A stretch of DNA of 64,000 nucleotides from JACCTH01 sp963761985 (GCA_963761985.1 CAVXIT010000013.1:463232-527231), one strand, 5' to 3'. Counted from the stretch's first letter, positions 16,541 through 25,336 are shown. The notes: generated from the letters alone by a model not told the origin. Numbers and translations: made by a program.

Positions 16541-17041
16541 GTGTACATCAGAACCAGAGGAAACGTAGGAGCCACATCGGTGATGGCGGTGATAACCGCG
16601 CTCCTATTCCTAAGCCTGGCCAGCCCGGCGGTAGCCGCCGACCAGGTGCCGTTCAAGGGCCGCCTGGAGGGGTCGGTAGCGGTCACGGTCACCGTCCCTC
16701 CGTTCGCATCCGTATTTGCCGAGGGCACTGGCAACGCGACGCATTTGGGTCGTTTCACGTGGGAGTTCCCGCATATGGTCAACCAGGCCATCCGCGTTGG
16801 GGAAGGGACCTACACCTTGACGGCCGCCAACGGCGACACGGTGACGATCGACGTCACTGGTACGGCGACACTGATCGCGCCCGGCGTTCTTAGCACCACG
16901 GAGACCGGGACCATCACGGGAGGTACCGGCCGATTTGCGGATGCGACTGGCACCTTCACCACCCAACGCACTTTCTTTGTCGCCTTGGGCGTGACCACAG
17001 GTTCGTTCGAGGGGACGATCTCCTCACCGGGCAACGGCTGA
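16541..17041 (+). CDS. secreted beta-rich hypothetical protein
   Basis: A 166-residue exported protein. The GTG at 16541 is preceded by AAAGGAG with 5-nt spacing, which decides this start over the ATG at 16508. The signal peptide ends in LASPAVA|A near residue 34. The mature part is Thr/Gly/Val-rich with EGTYTLTAANGDTVTIDVTGTA and the closing GGTGRFADATGTFTTQRTF...GSFEGTIS, a pattern of small secreted beta-barrel proteins of unknown function. It may belong to the regulon of the upstream sigma factor, but no promoter motif was verified. Confidence 0.78.
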   Translation: MYIRTRGNVGATSVMAVITALLFLSLASPAVAADQVPFKGRLEGSVAVTVTVPPFASVFAEGTGNATHLGRFTWEFPHMVNQAIRVGEGTYTLTAANGDTVTIDVTGTATLIAPGVLSTTETGTITGGTGRFADATGTFTTQRTFFVALGVTTGSFEGTISSPGNG

Positions 17042-17070
17042 GCCGAAGTCTTTGGCGTCAGGTTTGCGTT

Positions 17071-17122
17071 CTGCAACCCAGGGTTGCAACCCACGTACAG
17101 CGTGGGTTGCAGCCCACAGAAC
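17071..17122. repeat. dispersed palindromic repeat, copy 2, with long hairpin
   Basis: GGGTTGCAACCCACG (17081-17095) and CGTGGGTTGCAGCCC (17101-17115) pair over 15 positions with one mismatch around loop TACAG. The copy shares GGTTGCAGCCCACAGAA and AACCCAGGGTTG with 14499-14546. It lies between two convergent genes (secreted protein and rpiB), so it may serve as a bidirectional terminator as well as being a REP-like element. Confidence 0.6.
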
Positions 17123-17149
17123 GTCAGCGTGAGCGCCGCGACACCCGTC

Positions 17150-17593
17150 TCATCGATGGTCGAGTTTGTTGACCTTGTCGAGTCGGCGCTGGTGGCGTTC
17201 CTCGTTGGAGAACTCTGCAGCGAGGAACGCCTCCACTATCTCTAGCGCGAGCTGCGTCCCAACAACCCTTGAGCCAAGGCAAAGGACGTTGACGTCGTCG
17301 TGTTCGACCATCTGATGGGCGGTGTAGGTGTCATGGGCAATGGAGGCCCGGATGCCATGCATCTTGTTCGCGGCGACGCAAGCACCGGCGCCCGAACCGC
17401 AGATCACGATCGCTCGCTCCGCTCGGCCATCAATCACGGCCTGGCTGGCGGCGACGGCGATGTCGGGGTAGTCAACCGGTTCGGTGTTGTGGGTGCCGAG
17501 GTCGAGCGCCGAGTGCCCGGCGTCGGCGACAGCCTCGACGACCACTCCCTTTAATTCGAAACCGGCGTGATCGGACGCTAGAGCGACGCGCAT
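17150..17593 (-). CDS. rpiB: ribose-5-phosphate isomerase B
   Basis: A 147-residue sugar-phosphate isomerase interconverting ribose 5-phosphate and ribulose 5-phosphate in the pentose phosphate pathway. MRVALASDHAGFELK, DLGTHNTEPVDYPDIA, the ICGSGAGACVAANKMHGIRAS loop with the conserved Cys near 68, and HDDVNVLCLGSRVVG are all family motifs. Start at ATG 17593; the upstream extension to 17800 overlaps divergent murA and is not conserved. Confidence 0.95.
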   Translation of the reverse strand: MRVALASDHAGFELKGVVVEAVADAGHSALDLGTHNTEPVDYPDIAVAASQAVIDGRAERAIVICGSGAGACVAANKMHGIRASIAHDTYTAHQMVEHDDVNVLCLGSRVVGTQLALEIVEAFLAAEFSNEERHQRRLDKVNKLDHR

Positions 17594-17660
17594 CCTGCAA
17601 AGGTACCCGGCTTTTGTGCCGGCTCGGTCCATGGGGGAGAGGAGGGCGTAGACTCCCGCG

Positions 17661-18914
17661 ATGGCCCAGATCGTCATCGATGGTGGTGCCCGCCTGCATG
17701 GCACCGTTACCGTCGGAGGTGCCAAGAACGCAGCCCTCAAAGAGATGGTGGCGGCGATTCTCGTTCCAGGCCGCCACAGGCTGAACAACGTTCCCGACAT
17801 CGCTGACGTGGCACTGATGGGCGAGCTGCTCCATCACATCGGCTGTCGCATTCAGCGGGAGGGCGATTCGCTGTGGATCGTTTCCCCTGAGCGGCTCAAT
17901 CCGGAGGCACCTCTCGAATTAGTGCGAAAAATGCGCGCCTCCATCGTGGTTCTGGGTCCGCTTCTGGCCCGGTGCCGGGAAGCTCGGGTCGCTTTGCCCG
18001 GCGGAGACGATCTCGGAGCCCGCCCGATCGACATGCATCTCGAAGGCCTGGAGCAGATGGGGGCTTCTTTCCGCCTCTCGCACGGAATGCTCGAAGCCGA
18101 AGCTCTGAACGGTCTCACCGGGGCAGAGATCGAACTCTCTTTCCCCTCCGTGGGAGCGACCGAGAATCTGATGTTGGCTGGGGTTGTCGCCAAGGGCGAA
18201 ACCTCCATCAGCAACGCAGCGCGGGAGCCGGAAGTGGTTGACCTCGCTCAGCAACTCAACGCCATGGGCGCATCGGTAGAAGGGGCTGGAACTCCGATCG
18301 TGCACATCACGGGTGCCTCCGACCTAGCTCCGGCTGAACACACGGTGATACCCGATCGCCTGGAGGCTGGCACCTACGCCATCGCCGGAGCGATTACCGG
18401 CGGCGACGTCACCGTCACCGGTTGTAGTCCGAGTTTGTTACGGATGGAGCTGAGCAAACTCGAAGACACTGGGTGCCAGGTTCGGAGAGGCGAAGACTGG
18501 CTTCGAGTGGAAGGACCGGAACGCCCACAGCCGATCGACTTCGTCACTCTGCCTTATCCCGGCTTTCACACCGACCTCCACCCGCAGATGGTGGCCCTGC
18601 TCACAGTGGCGAGCGGGACGTCAATTGTGACCGAGAACCTCTACGACTCGCGATTTCGTTATGTGGGCGAACTCGCCCGGATGGGTGCCGACATCTCCAT
18701 CGAATCCCAGCACGCCGTGATTCGAGGAAAGCCTGAGCTGTCGGGGTGTCCGGTGCTGGCACCCGACATTCGGGCCGGAGCGGCCCTGGTGTTGGCCGGC
18801 TTACGGGCTGAAGGCACCACCACGGTCGGGGACGCCTACCACATTGATCGCGGGTATAGCGCGTTGGTTGACAAACTGCAGGGCATGGGAGCATCAATCG
18901 CCCGATCGGATTAA
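17661..18914 (+). CDS. murA: UDP-N-acetylglucosamine 1-carboxyvinyltransferase, Asp-type
   Basis: First committed step of peptidoglycan synthesis: transfers enolpyruvate from PEP to UDP-GlcNAc. 417 residues, full length, inverse alpha/beta barrel. GGAKNAALKEM (19-29) carries the conserved Lys-Asn. The active-site loop reads LPGGDDLGARP (112-122), where Escherichia coli has PGGC. The Cys115-equivalent is therefore Asp116, the natural variant known in Mycobacterium tuberculosis and others that prevents covalent inactivation by fosfomycin. Divergent from rpiB. Confidence 0.96.
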   Translation: MAQIVIDGGARLHGTVTVGGAKNAALKEMVAAILVPGRHRLNNVPDIADVALMGELLHHIGCRIQREGDSLWIVSPERLNPEAPLELVRKMRASIVVLGPLLARCREARVALPGGDDLGARPIDMHLEGLEQMGASFRLSHGMLEAEALNGLTGAEIELSFPSVGATENLMLAGVVAKGETSISNAAREPEVVDLAQQLNAMGASVEGAGTPIVHITGASDLAPAEHTVIPDRLEAGTYAIAGAITGGDVTVTGCSPSLLRMELSKLEDTGCQVRRGEDWLRVEGPERPQPIDFVTLPYPGFHTDLHPQMVALLTVASGTSIVTENLYDSRFRYVGELARMGADISIESQHAVIRGKPELSGCPVLAPDIRAGAALVLAGLRAEGTTTVGDAYHIDRGYSALVDKLQGMGASIARSD

Positions 18915-18994
18915 CCGGCGGACCAGTCGTCGGATTAGCCCTTTCGCTTCGGTCGCAGCTTTGCTGGCCGTGACGAGCTACGGCGCCTCCCGAA

Positions 18995-20473
18995 TTGGTC
19001 GAGCAGCAGACGATCGCCGCCACCGCGATCGTCATTACGGCGGAACCTGGTCAGGTCTTAGGGGTGGGTGACTACTTGTTTGCCGGACCGTTGACCATTC
19101 GCAACGGTCCCGACGGGCTCGCTATCACAGAGACTCTCAGCACCGAGGCCTACCTGCTGGGGATTAGGGAGGTGCCATTCAGCTGGCCCATCGAAGCCTT
19201 GAAAGCCCAGGCTGTGGCGGCGCGCACCTATCTCGCTTTCACCCTCGCCCAAGGACGAACGACCAACGGCCGCGCCTACGGGTATGACATTTGCGCAACC
19301 ACGGCTTGCCAGGTTTACGCCGGGAGGCGGGGCCTCACCTCCGCCGAGGGCCTGCGCTGGCAGGCCGCGGTGGCCGCCACGGCCGGCGAAATTCTTCTTT
19401 ATGGCAACGAACCGGTGCAGGCGCTTTACAGCTCCACCTCCGGAACAAGAACCCGCGAATCGGAGGATGTCTTTCCCGGGCTCAATGCTCCTTACCTCGT
19501 AGCGGTGGATTCGCCGGGCGAGGACTCACCGTTTGTCGACTGGAGCTTCGCCGTCACCGAAAGTGAGATGGAGACTCTGCTCGCCGCCGAGGGATTGCTG
19601 GCCGGTCCGCTCTATTCGATTGGAGTGACGACGACCCCGGACGGCGCCGGACCCTGGCAAGTGACGGTGCGAAGCGGAAACTCGACCGACAGTTTCGGCA
19701 CCTACCAATTCCGCAGCGAGATCAACCGGGCCGCGGCAGCGGTTATGCCAGATCGCCTGCCTGCCGAGAGGCCCGATGGACGCCGGTACCCACAGACCGT
19801 GCTCTCAGGCACCTACGAGATTGCGGAACGAGGGGTGGTCTTCGAACACGATGGGTATCGGGAACTCGGGCGCGAATTTGTGTTCAGCGGGCACGGTTGG
19901 GGACACCAGGTGGGGATGAGCCAGTTCGGAGCGAAGGCGATGGCCGACCAGGGCTCGCTTTACTCCGCCATTCTCGCTCACTACTACGGCGGCCTCACCC
20001 CAACACCGGGTGGCGGCTGGCTACCCGAACAGATCACAGTCGGCCTTGAGGTAGGTGAGGGCGAAATAACGGTTTCCGCTCCTGCTGGCGCAGCGGTCAG
20101 CGCCGATGGAGTCGAACTCGCCGCCGGCGTCGCCGTGTGGCGATTTTCGACAGGGTCCGCAGGGGTGAGTACTTCCATTCCGCAAGGGATCGGCACGCCT
20201 CCCCAGATCAGAGCCCGCCTGCCGTATCGAAGTGATGGACATCACCTGGCGTTTCATCTGACGTCCCCCGCCGAGGTGACGATCTCGGGCACTGTCGAAG
20301 GCCAGGTTCTCGAGCCCATGGAGCTCGGGTTAATCGAGGCCGGCTTCTACGACTATCGCCTCTTTGAAGTCCTCGGCGAAGTCCCAGCGGGCCGGCTGCG
20401 CGTCGTCTTATCGGCCGAAAGCCCCTATGGAGACTTTCTGACGACGATCGTCCGGGTGCCCGAGCGACGCTGA
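18995..20473 (+). CDS. SpoIID/LytB domain cell-wall protein
   Basis: The 492-residue frame encodes a SpoIID-type domain, as in peptidoglycan-stem-cleaving or cell-wall amidase-associated proteins. It has EAYLLGIREVPFSWPIEALKAQAVAARTYL near 50-80, the ALYSSTSGTRTRESEDV block, and SGHGWGHQVGMSQFGAKAMA. A C-terminal beta region follows. The frame opens at a TTG without an export signal. A signal-peptide-like stretch (RRISPFASVAALLAVTSYGA) lies just upstream in another frame, from about 18911 to 18994. A one-base error near 18985-18995 probably separates it from the mature protein, so the true start lies near the murA stop. Confidence 0.85.
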   Translation: MVEQQTIAATAIVITAEPGQVLGVGDYLFAGPLTIRNGPDGLAITETLSTEAYLLGIREVPFSWPIEALKAQAVAARTYLAFTLAQGRTTNGRAYGYDICATTACQVYAGRRGLTSAEGLRWQAAVAATAGEILLYGNEPVQALYSSTSGTRTRESEDVFPGLNAPYLVAVDSPGEDSPFVDWSFAVTESEMETLLAAEGLLAGPLYSIGVTTTPDGAGPWQVTVRSGNSTDSFGTYQFRSEINRAAAAVMPDRLPAERPDGRRYPQTVLSGTYEIAERGVVFEHDGYRELGREFVFSGHGWGHQVGMSQFGAKAMADQGSLYSAILAHYYGGLTPTPGGGWLPEQITVGLEVGEGEITVSAPAGAAVSADGVELAAGVAVWRFSTGSAGVSTSIPQGIGTPPQIRARLPYRSDGHHLAFHLTSPAEVTISGTVEGQVLEPMELGLIEAGFYDYRLFEVLGEVPAGRLRVVLSAESPYGDFLTTIVRVPERR

Positions 20474-20525
20474 ACTTTGGAATGCCAACTTTTGGAATGC
20501 TTGGGGCCGCTCGGTAGTTTCACCT

Positions 20526-20807
20526 ATGCGAATGAGTGAAACTGTCACGCCCGAAGCCGTCGAAACCGAGGAAATTCCTGCTGAAGTCGACCTAGAAAAA
20601 CTCCAGGAAACCCTGGAGTACATCCGTCCCGCGATCCAGATGGACGGTGGCGACATCGTGCTCATGGGGGTCGAAGATGGCACGGTCAACTTGCAGATGG
20701 TGGGCGCCTGCGGCGGCTGCCCGATGTCGATGATGACCTTGAAGGCGGGCATCGAGCGGATCCTTACCGAGCGGGTGCCAGGCGTCGTTGCCGTCAACGC
20801 CAACTAG
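20526..20807 (+). CDS. nfu: NifU-like Fe-S scaffold/carrier (Nfu domain)
   Basis: A 93-residue Nfu-type protein. The Nfu fold spans about 22-93, with IRPAIQMDGGDIVLMGVEDG and the cluster-binding CGGCPMS motif at about 64-70. It carries or transfers Fe-S clusters to apo-targets. MRMSETV allows a start at 20526 or 20532. The downstream meaB reading begins right at or inside its 3' end. Confidence 0.92.
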   Translation: MRMSETVTPEAVETEEIPAEVDLEKLQETLEYIRPAIQMDGGDIVLMGVEDGTVNLQMVGACGGCPMSMMTLKAGIERILTERVPGVVAVNAN

Positions 20808-21584
20808 AAAACGCCCCTCGCCCGGCTCCGCACGGCTCTACGCCCTCCGGGGGGAGAAGCACAGACGGCGGGAGCTGGCCAGGCAGATCTCGGAGGTAAT
20901 CGAGAGGCCCCAGGATCTGCGGATCAACGCGTTGCGCGGCCGCAGGTGATCGGTATCACTGGTCCGCCGGGCGCGGGCAAGAGCACGCTTGTCGATCAGT
21001 TGATCCGTCATTACCGCGGCAATGGTGATCGCCCGGGCGTCGTCGTCGTCGATCCTTCGAGTCCCTTGACCGGTGGGGCTTTGCTCGGTGACCGGATCAG
21101 GATGCAAGAGCATGCTTCCGACGACGGCGTTTACATCCGATCGCTTGCGACTCGAGGAGAGCTGGGGGGTCTGGCGGCGGGGATCGAAGGTGTTCTCGGT
21201 GTGCTCGCCGAGGAAGGCTTCGCTCCTTTGCTGATCGAAACCGTCGGCGTCGGTCAGTCCGAGGTGAGCATCGCCAGGGTCGCTGACACGGTGGTGCTGG
21301 TGCTCCATCCCGGCTGGGGTGACGAGATCCAGGCGGCCAAGGCGGGTCTGCTCGAGATCGCCGACGTGTTCTTTGTCAACAAAGCGGACCAGGGCAACGC
21401 CGATGCTGTGGTCAGCCAGATCGAGGCGATGCTGGCGTTGTCGACTTCGAGTTGGAAGCCGCCGGTGTTGTCAGGGTCAGCCTTGACCGGCGAAGGCCTA
21501 ACTGACCTGGTTGACGCGATCCTTACGCATCGCCAGTGGGAAGACTCAACTCAGCCTGGGCCGCAGCCAGGCGGGCAACTTTGA
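20788..21584 (+). CDS. meaB: MeaB-family GTPase (methylmalonyl-CoA mutase chaperone), frameshifted near N-terminus
   Basis: G3E GTPase that protects and loads B12-dependent methylmalonyl-CoA mutase. From 20946 the frame has Walker A GPPGAGKST, VVDPSSPLTGGALLGDRIRM, LIETVGVGQSEV and the NKAD guanine-specificity motif. The family's N-terminal helix (RRRELARQISEVIERP) is encoded immediately upstream in another frame that meets TGA at 20947. One missing G at 20945-20946 would fuse the two. The start codon of the upstream part is uncertain (TTG at 20788 is possible). The 3' end overlaps ppdK convergently by 62 nt. Confidence 0.82.
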
Positions 21585-24156
21585 TCCTCGGCGGGCTGCA
21601 AGACACGTAGTCGAGACCGATGCTGCGACAGAATTCGATCGAGGCCGGATCGCCGCCGTGCTCACCACAAACCCCCACCACCAGCGAGCCGTTAGTCCGC
21701 CTCCCTTCCTCGGTAGCGAAGCGCACCAGCCTTCCGACACCGTCGCGATCCAGAGTTTGGAAGGGGTTCGTGGCCAACACCCCGTCTTCTAGATAACGAC
21801 TGAGAAAGCGAGCCTCGGCATCGTCCCGAGACAAGCCGAACGTCATTTGGGTCAGATCGTTGGTCCCAAACGAGAAGAAGTCGGCGGTTTTAGCCAGATC
21901 AGATGCGATCAGCGCGGCCCGCGGCAGCTCGATCATGGTGCCGATCAGCACATCCAGGTGATGACCGCTCGATTTTGAGTAGAGATCAATCTGCCCGGAG
22001 ATCATTTCCCTCATCCGGCGGAGTTCCTCGCTTGCCGCCACCAGGGGAATCATGATTTCGAGGTGCGGATCACCCCCGGCATCGATGCGGCGGATCACTG
22101 CCTCCAAAGCCGCCTCGACCTGCATCCGATAGAGATCGGGTTCGACCATGCCCAAGCGGACCCCACGGAGACCCATCATCGGATTGACCTCCTCCCAGCG
22201 CTCAACCTGGGCCGACATTTCTTGCAGGTCGGCAATGCTCTGCTTTAGAGGGACTAACCGATGCATTTCCTGTTCGAGCTCGAGCCGCGAGGGGAGAAAT
22301 TCGTGCAAGGGAGGGTCGAGCAACCGAACCACGACGGGCAGGCCATCCATCGCTTCGAGCAGGCCTTCGAAATCAGCTACCTGGTTTTCCTTTAGTTGCG
22401 CTAGGCCGGACCGTCGCACTTCCTCGTCGTTGGCCAGGATGATCTTGCGCACCATCGCGGTCCTATCGCCCAGGAACATGTGCTCGGTCCGAGCCAACCC
22501 GATGCCAGCCGCTCCGGCTTGGCGGGCTATTGCCGCGTCGGCTGGGGTGTCTGCGTTGGCCCTGACTCCAAGCGTGCGAATTTCGTCGGCCCACTGCAGC
22601 AAGGTCTCGAGCTCTGGCACCTCAGAGGGCGCGATGAGCGGTTGCGCTCCCAGGTAGACGGCACCGGTCGTCCCGTCGATCGTGATCTCGTCCCCTTCCT
22701 TGATGGTGTGTTTGCCGATGACTGCGCGACCCCCTTTGGCATCGACGAACAGCCCCGTGGTGCCAACCACCGCCGGCTTTCCCATGCCCCTGGCCACGAC
22801 CGCCGCATGACTTCCACCACTGCCCTGCGAAGTCAGGATGCCCTTGGCTGCAACCATTCCGTGGAAGTCGTCTGGCGTCGTCTCGGGACGCACCAAGATC
22901 ACGGCCTCGTTGGCGTTTCCCAGGGTGGCGGCCCGATCGGCCAGGAATACGGCCTGGCCGAACGCTGCCCCCGGGCTGGCGGCCAAACCCTTTGCGACCG
23001 GTTGGGCGGCAATCGTGAGATCGATGCGAGGACGATCGAATTGCTCGAGTGAGCCCGGGTCGACGCGGGTGACAGCGGTCCTTCGATCAATGATTCCTTC
23101 GGCTGTCAAGTCCACTGCGATCCGAACGGCAGCGGTGGCTGTGCGTTTCCCGGCACGGGTCTGCAAGATGTAGAGATCGCCCTTCTCGATGGTGAACTCG
23201 ATGTCACACATGTCTCCGAAATGTCGCTCGAGGCCGTCCATCACCGATAGCAGCTCGGCATGGGATCGGGGATGCTGGCGGGCGAGCTCGTCGAGACTTG
23301 CCGCCGTCCGGATTCCGGCCACGACATCTTCTCCCTGCGCCCGCGCCAGAAAATCGCCGTACGGTTTCTTCTCTCCGGTAGACGGGTTGCGCGTGAAACA
23401 AACTCCGGTGCCCGAGTCATCTCCCAGGTCTCCAAACACCATCATCTGGACGGTTGCGGCGGTGCCGATGTCGTCCGGAATGCCATTTACCTTCCGATAA
23501 TCCTTAGCTCGCCGATTGCTCCATGAACCGAAGACGGCGCCGACCGCTCCTTTCAACTGTTCGCCCGGGTCGGTCGGCAGAGCTTTGCCGGAGTGGGCAA
23601 CCACGATTTGTTGAAATCTGCGAGTGGCGTGTTCGAGATCATCGGCGTCCAGGTCGGAGTCGTCGCTGACGCCGCGCGCAACCCGCATATCCGAGAGGAC
23701 TTCCTGGAACAAGTGCTCCGGTACCGCCATCACGACTTCTCCATACATCTGAACGAATCGCCGGTAGGCATCCCACGCGAAGTGCGCATCGTTTGACCAC
23801 TCAATGAGCTTCTCGACCACTTCCTCATTGATGCCGAGGTTCAAGATCGTGTCCATCATTCCCGGCATCGAGAACTTCGCGCCCGACCGCACCGAGACGA
23901 GGAGAGGCGTGGATCCGTTGCCGAATCCACGATCGGTGGTCTTCTCGAGGCGCGCCATCGCCTCGCCGACCTCGTCCCACAAAGACGATGGCACTTCTCC
24001 ATGCTCCATCACGTACCGACAAGCGTTAGTGGTGATCGTGAAACCTGGAGGAACCGCGAGTCCGAGCTTCGTCATCTCTGCGAGTCCCGCACCTTTTCCA
24101 CCCAAGAGGTCGCGCATGCTGCCGTCGCCCTCGGCGAAATCGAGTACGTACCCCAT
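21523..24156 (-). CDS. ppdK: pyruvate, phosphate dikinase
   Basis: Interconverts pyruvate + ATP + Pi and PEP + AMP + PPi. 877 residues. The N-terminal nucleotide-binding domain has GGKGAGLAEM and GSTPLLVSVRSGAKFSMPGM, then CFTRNPSTGEKKPYGDFL. The swivelling domain has catalytic His in GGSHAAVVARGMGKPAVVG. The C-terminal PEP barrel has LARTEHMF, FGTNDLTQMTFGLSRDDAE and GVCGEHGGDP with the catalytic Cys. The ATG at 24156 (MGYVLDFAEGDG) is chosen because upstream residues are not conserved. Divergent from the metallothionein-like gene at 24264. Confidence 0.96.
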   Translation of the reverse strand: MGYVLDFAEGDGSMRDLLGGKGAGLAEMTKLGLAVPPGFTITTNACRYVMEHGEVPSSLWDEVGEAMARLEKTTDRGFGNGSTPLLVSVRSGAKFSMPGMMDTILNLGINEEVVEKLIEWSNDAHFAWDAYRRFVQMYGEVVMAVPEHLFQEVLSDMRVARGVSDDSDLDADDLEHATRRFQQIVVAHSGKALPTDPGEQLKGAVGAVFGSWSNRRAKDYRKVNGIPDDIGTAATVQMMVFGDLGDDSGTGVCFTRNPSTGEKKPYGDFLARAQGEDVVAGIRTAASLDELARQHPRSHAELLSVMDGLERHFGDMCDIEFTIEKGDLYILQTRAGKRTATAAVRIAVDLTAEGIIDRRTAVTRVDPGSLEQFDRPRIDLTIAAQPVAKGLAASPGAAFGQAVFLADRAATLGNANEAVILVRPETTPDDFHGMVAAKGILTSQGSGGSHAAVVARGMGKPAVVGTTGLFVDAKGGRAVIGKHTIKEGDEITIDGTTGAVYLGAQPLIAPSEVPELETLLQWADEIRTLGVRANADTPADAAIARQAGAAGIGLARTEHMFLGDRTAMVRKIILANDEEVRRSGLAQLKENQVADFEGLLEAMDGLPVVVRLLDPPLHEFLPSRLELEQEMHRLVPLKQSIADLQEMSAQVERWEEVNPMMGLRGVRLGMVEPDLYRMQVEAALEAVIRRIDAGGDPHLEIMIPLVAASEELRRMREMISGQIDLYSKSSGHHLDVLIGTMIELPRAALIASDLAKTADFFSFGTNDLTQMTFGLSRDDAEARFLSRYLEDGVLATNPFQTLDRDGVGRLVRFATEEGRRTNGSLVVGVCGEHGGDPASIEFCRSIGLDYVSCSPPRIKVARLAAAQAELSLPTGDA

Positions 24157-24263
24157 CGGCCCCAAAGCTACTGCCTCGGCTCTCTGAAAGAGCAGGCCGC
24201 GAAGCGTTTGGAGGCACGGCTGAGCGGGTATCCGCCAATCGTCAGCGAGAAAAGGAGAGCGTC

Positions 24264-24416
24264 GTGGAATGTTTGCATGAAGGCTGCACCTGTATGGGTG
24301 GCGCATCCGGCGAGTACTGCAGCGACCATTGTCGTGATCACGGAGATCATTCGGAGGAAATGGCTTGCCAGTGCGGTCACACTGAGTGCGTCGGCACTAC
24401 CGCTGCCCTTAGCTAG
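24264..24416 (+). CDS. small Cys/His-rich metallothionein-like protein
   Basis: A 50-residue ORF starting at GTG 24264, preceded by AAAGGAG (24251-24257) with 6-nt spacing, and ending at TAG 24416. It has eight Cys (3, 8, 10, 19, 23, 35, 37, 42) and five His (5, 22, 26, 29, 39). The order CxC, EYCSDHCRDH, then CQCGHTEC matches the layout of cyanobacterial SmtA/BmtA metallothioneins (CxC...YYCSEACADGH...GCGHTGC). It probably binds Zn, Cd or Cu in the cytoplasm. It stands alone on the plus strand between two minus-strand genes and is too short for most automated length cut-offs. Confidence 0.8.
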   Translation: MECLHEGCTCMGGASGEYCSDHCRDHGDHSEEMACQCGHTECVGTTAALS

Positions 24417-24441
24417 ATAACTTGAGCTAAAGAGAGTTGGG

Positions 24442-25311
24442 CTAAAGCAGTAGCCCGACAACAACCAACAACCCGAAGGCAAAGTGAACTCGGACCGTTG
24501 CCGCTAAGAGGGGGAGATAACTGCGCCGGTCGGAGGGGTCGAGCTTGCGGCGGTGAAGCACGACTAAGAAAGCGCTTGCGAGAACGCCGGCTGACACTCC
24601 GATTGGCTCAATTCCGAGGACGACCAACAGCAGTGTGAGCGCCAGCGCCGACCAGAGCGTGCCAAAAAACAGTTTGGTCGCGGCTTCCTCGCCGACGATG
24701 ACTGCGATGGTTCGCTTATTGGCGCGACGGTCAGTGGGCATATCGCGGAGGTTGTTGGCCATGAGAATCCCGGCGGCCAGTAGACCGATGGGAACTCCGA
24801 GCCACCAGACATACGCGGGACAGCGGCCGTCGTAAGCAAGGCGAGATCCCCCGGTGGCGATGAGGCCAAAGAAGAGGAGAACAAAGACTTCGCCCAGGCC
24901 CCGATATCCGTAGGGCAACGGACCGCCGACATACGACAGCATGGCGAGGACTGAGGCCGCTCCGATCAGCAGTATCACCGGCCCGACGCGCAGAGCCAGC
25001 ACGATGCCACACAAAGCAGCGACGCTGATCGCCAGCCAGGTCGCTCTCCACATGGCCGATGCTGTTATCTGTCCGGTAGAAACCATTCGTGGTGGGCCGA
25101 CTCGATCGGCCGGGTCAGCACCGCGTCGAGCATCCGACGCATCATTGGCGAAGTTGGCCGCCACTTGAATCGCTAGCGCCCCGAGCAAGGTAAGAGCAAA
25201 GGGTGCCCAACTGAATACTTCCTCGCGAGCAGCAGCTGCGGCGGCCACTACTACCGGAACGAGCGCCGCCGGCAGGGTTCGAGGTCGAGCTGCCCCGAGC
25301 CAGCGATTCAA
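24442..25311 (-). CDS. menA: 1,4-dihydroxy-2-naphthoate polyprenyltransferase
   Basis: Integral membrane UbiA-family prenyltransferase attaching the isoprenoid tail in menaquinone synthesis. About 289 residues. The Asp-rich motif NFANDASDARRGAD (about residues 50-63) binds Mg-prenyl-PP. The second motif is NNLRDMPTDRRANKRT. RPRTLP near the N-terminus is typical of MenA. Eight or nine hydrophobic helices are visible. The start is uncertain: a TTG at 25311 (LNRWLGAARPRTLP) sits in a duplicated 17-bp unit that also contains the menB stop. Directly downstream of menB. Confidence 0.9.
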   Translation of the reverse strand: MNRWLGAARPRTLPAALVPVVVAAAAAAREEVFSWAPFALTLLGALAIQVAANFANDASDARRGADPADRVGPPRMVSTGQITASAMWRATWLAISVAALCGIVLALRVGPVILLIGAASVLAMLSYVGGPLPYGYRGLGEVFVLLFFGLIATGGSRLAYDGRCPAYVWWLGVPIGLLAAGILMANNLRDMPTDRRANKRTIAVIVGEEAATKLFFGTLWSALALTLLLVVLGIEPIGVSAGVLASAFLVVLHRRKLDPSDRRSYLPLLAATVRVHFAFGLLVVVGLLL

Positions 25312-25336
25312 AACTGCCAGCGATTCAAAACTGCCA
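25303..25336. repeat. 17-bp tandem duplication at the menB/menA junction
   Basis: GCGATTCAAAACTGCCA occurs twice in perfect tandem (25303-25319 and 25320-25336). On the coding strand each unit contains TTTTGAATCGC, so each carries both the menB-type TGA stop and a TTG start for menA. The duplication moved the menA start 17 nt away from the menB stop and removed a former stop/start overlap. Confidence 0.75.

Noticed and set aside
24168..24482. 104-codon minus-strand ORF with hydrophobic start and a possible lipobox
   Set aside because: It is antisense to the Cys/His-rich gene, which has the better ribosome site and a recognisable motif order.
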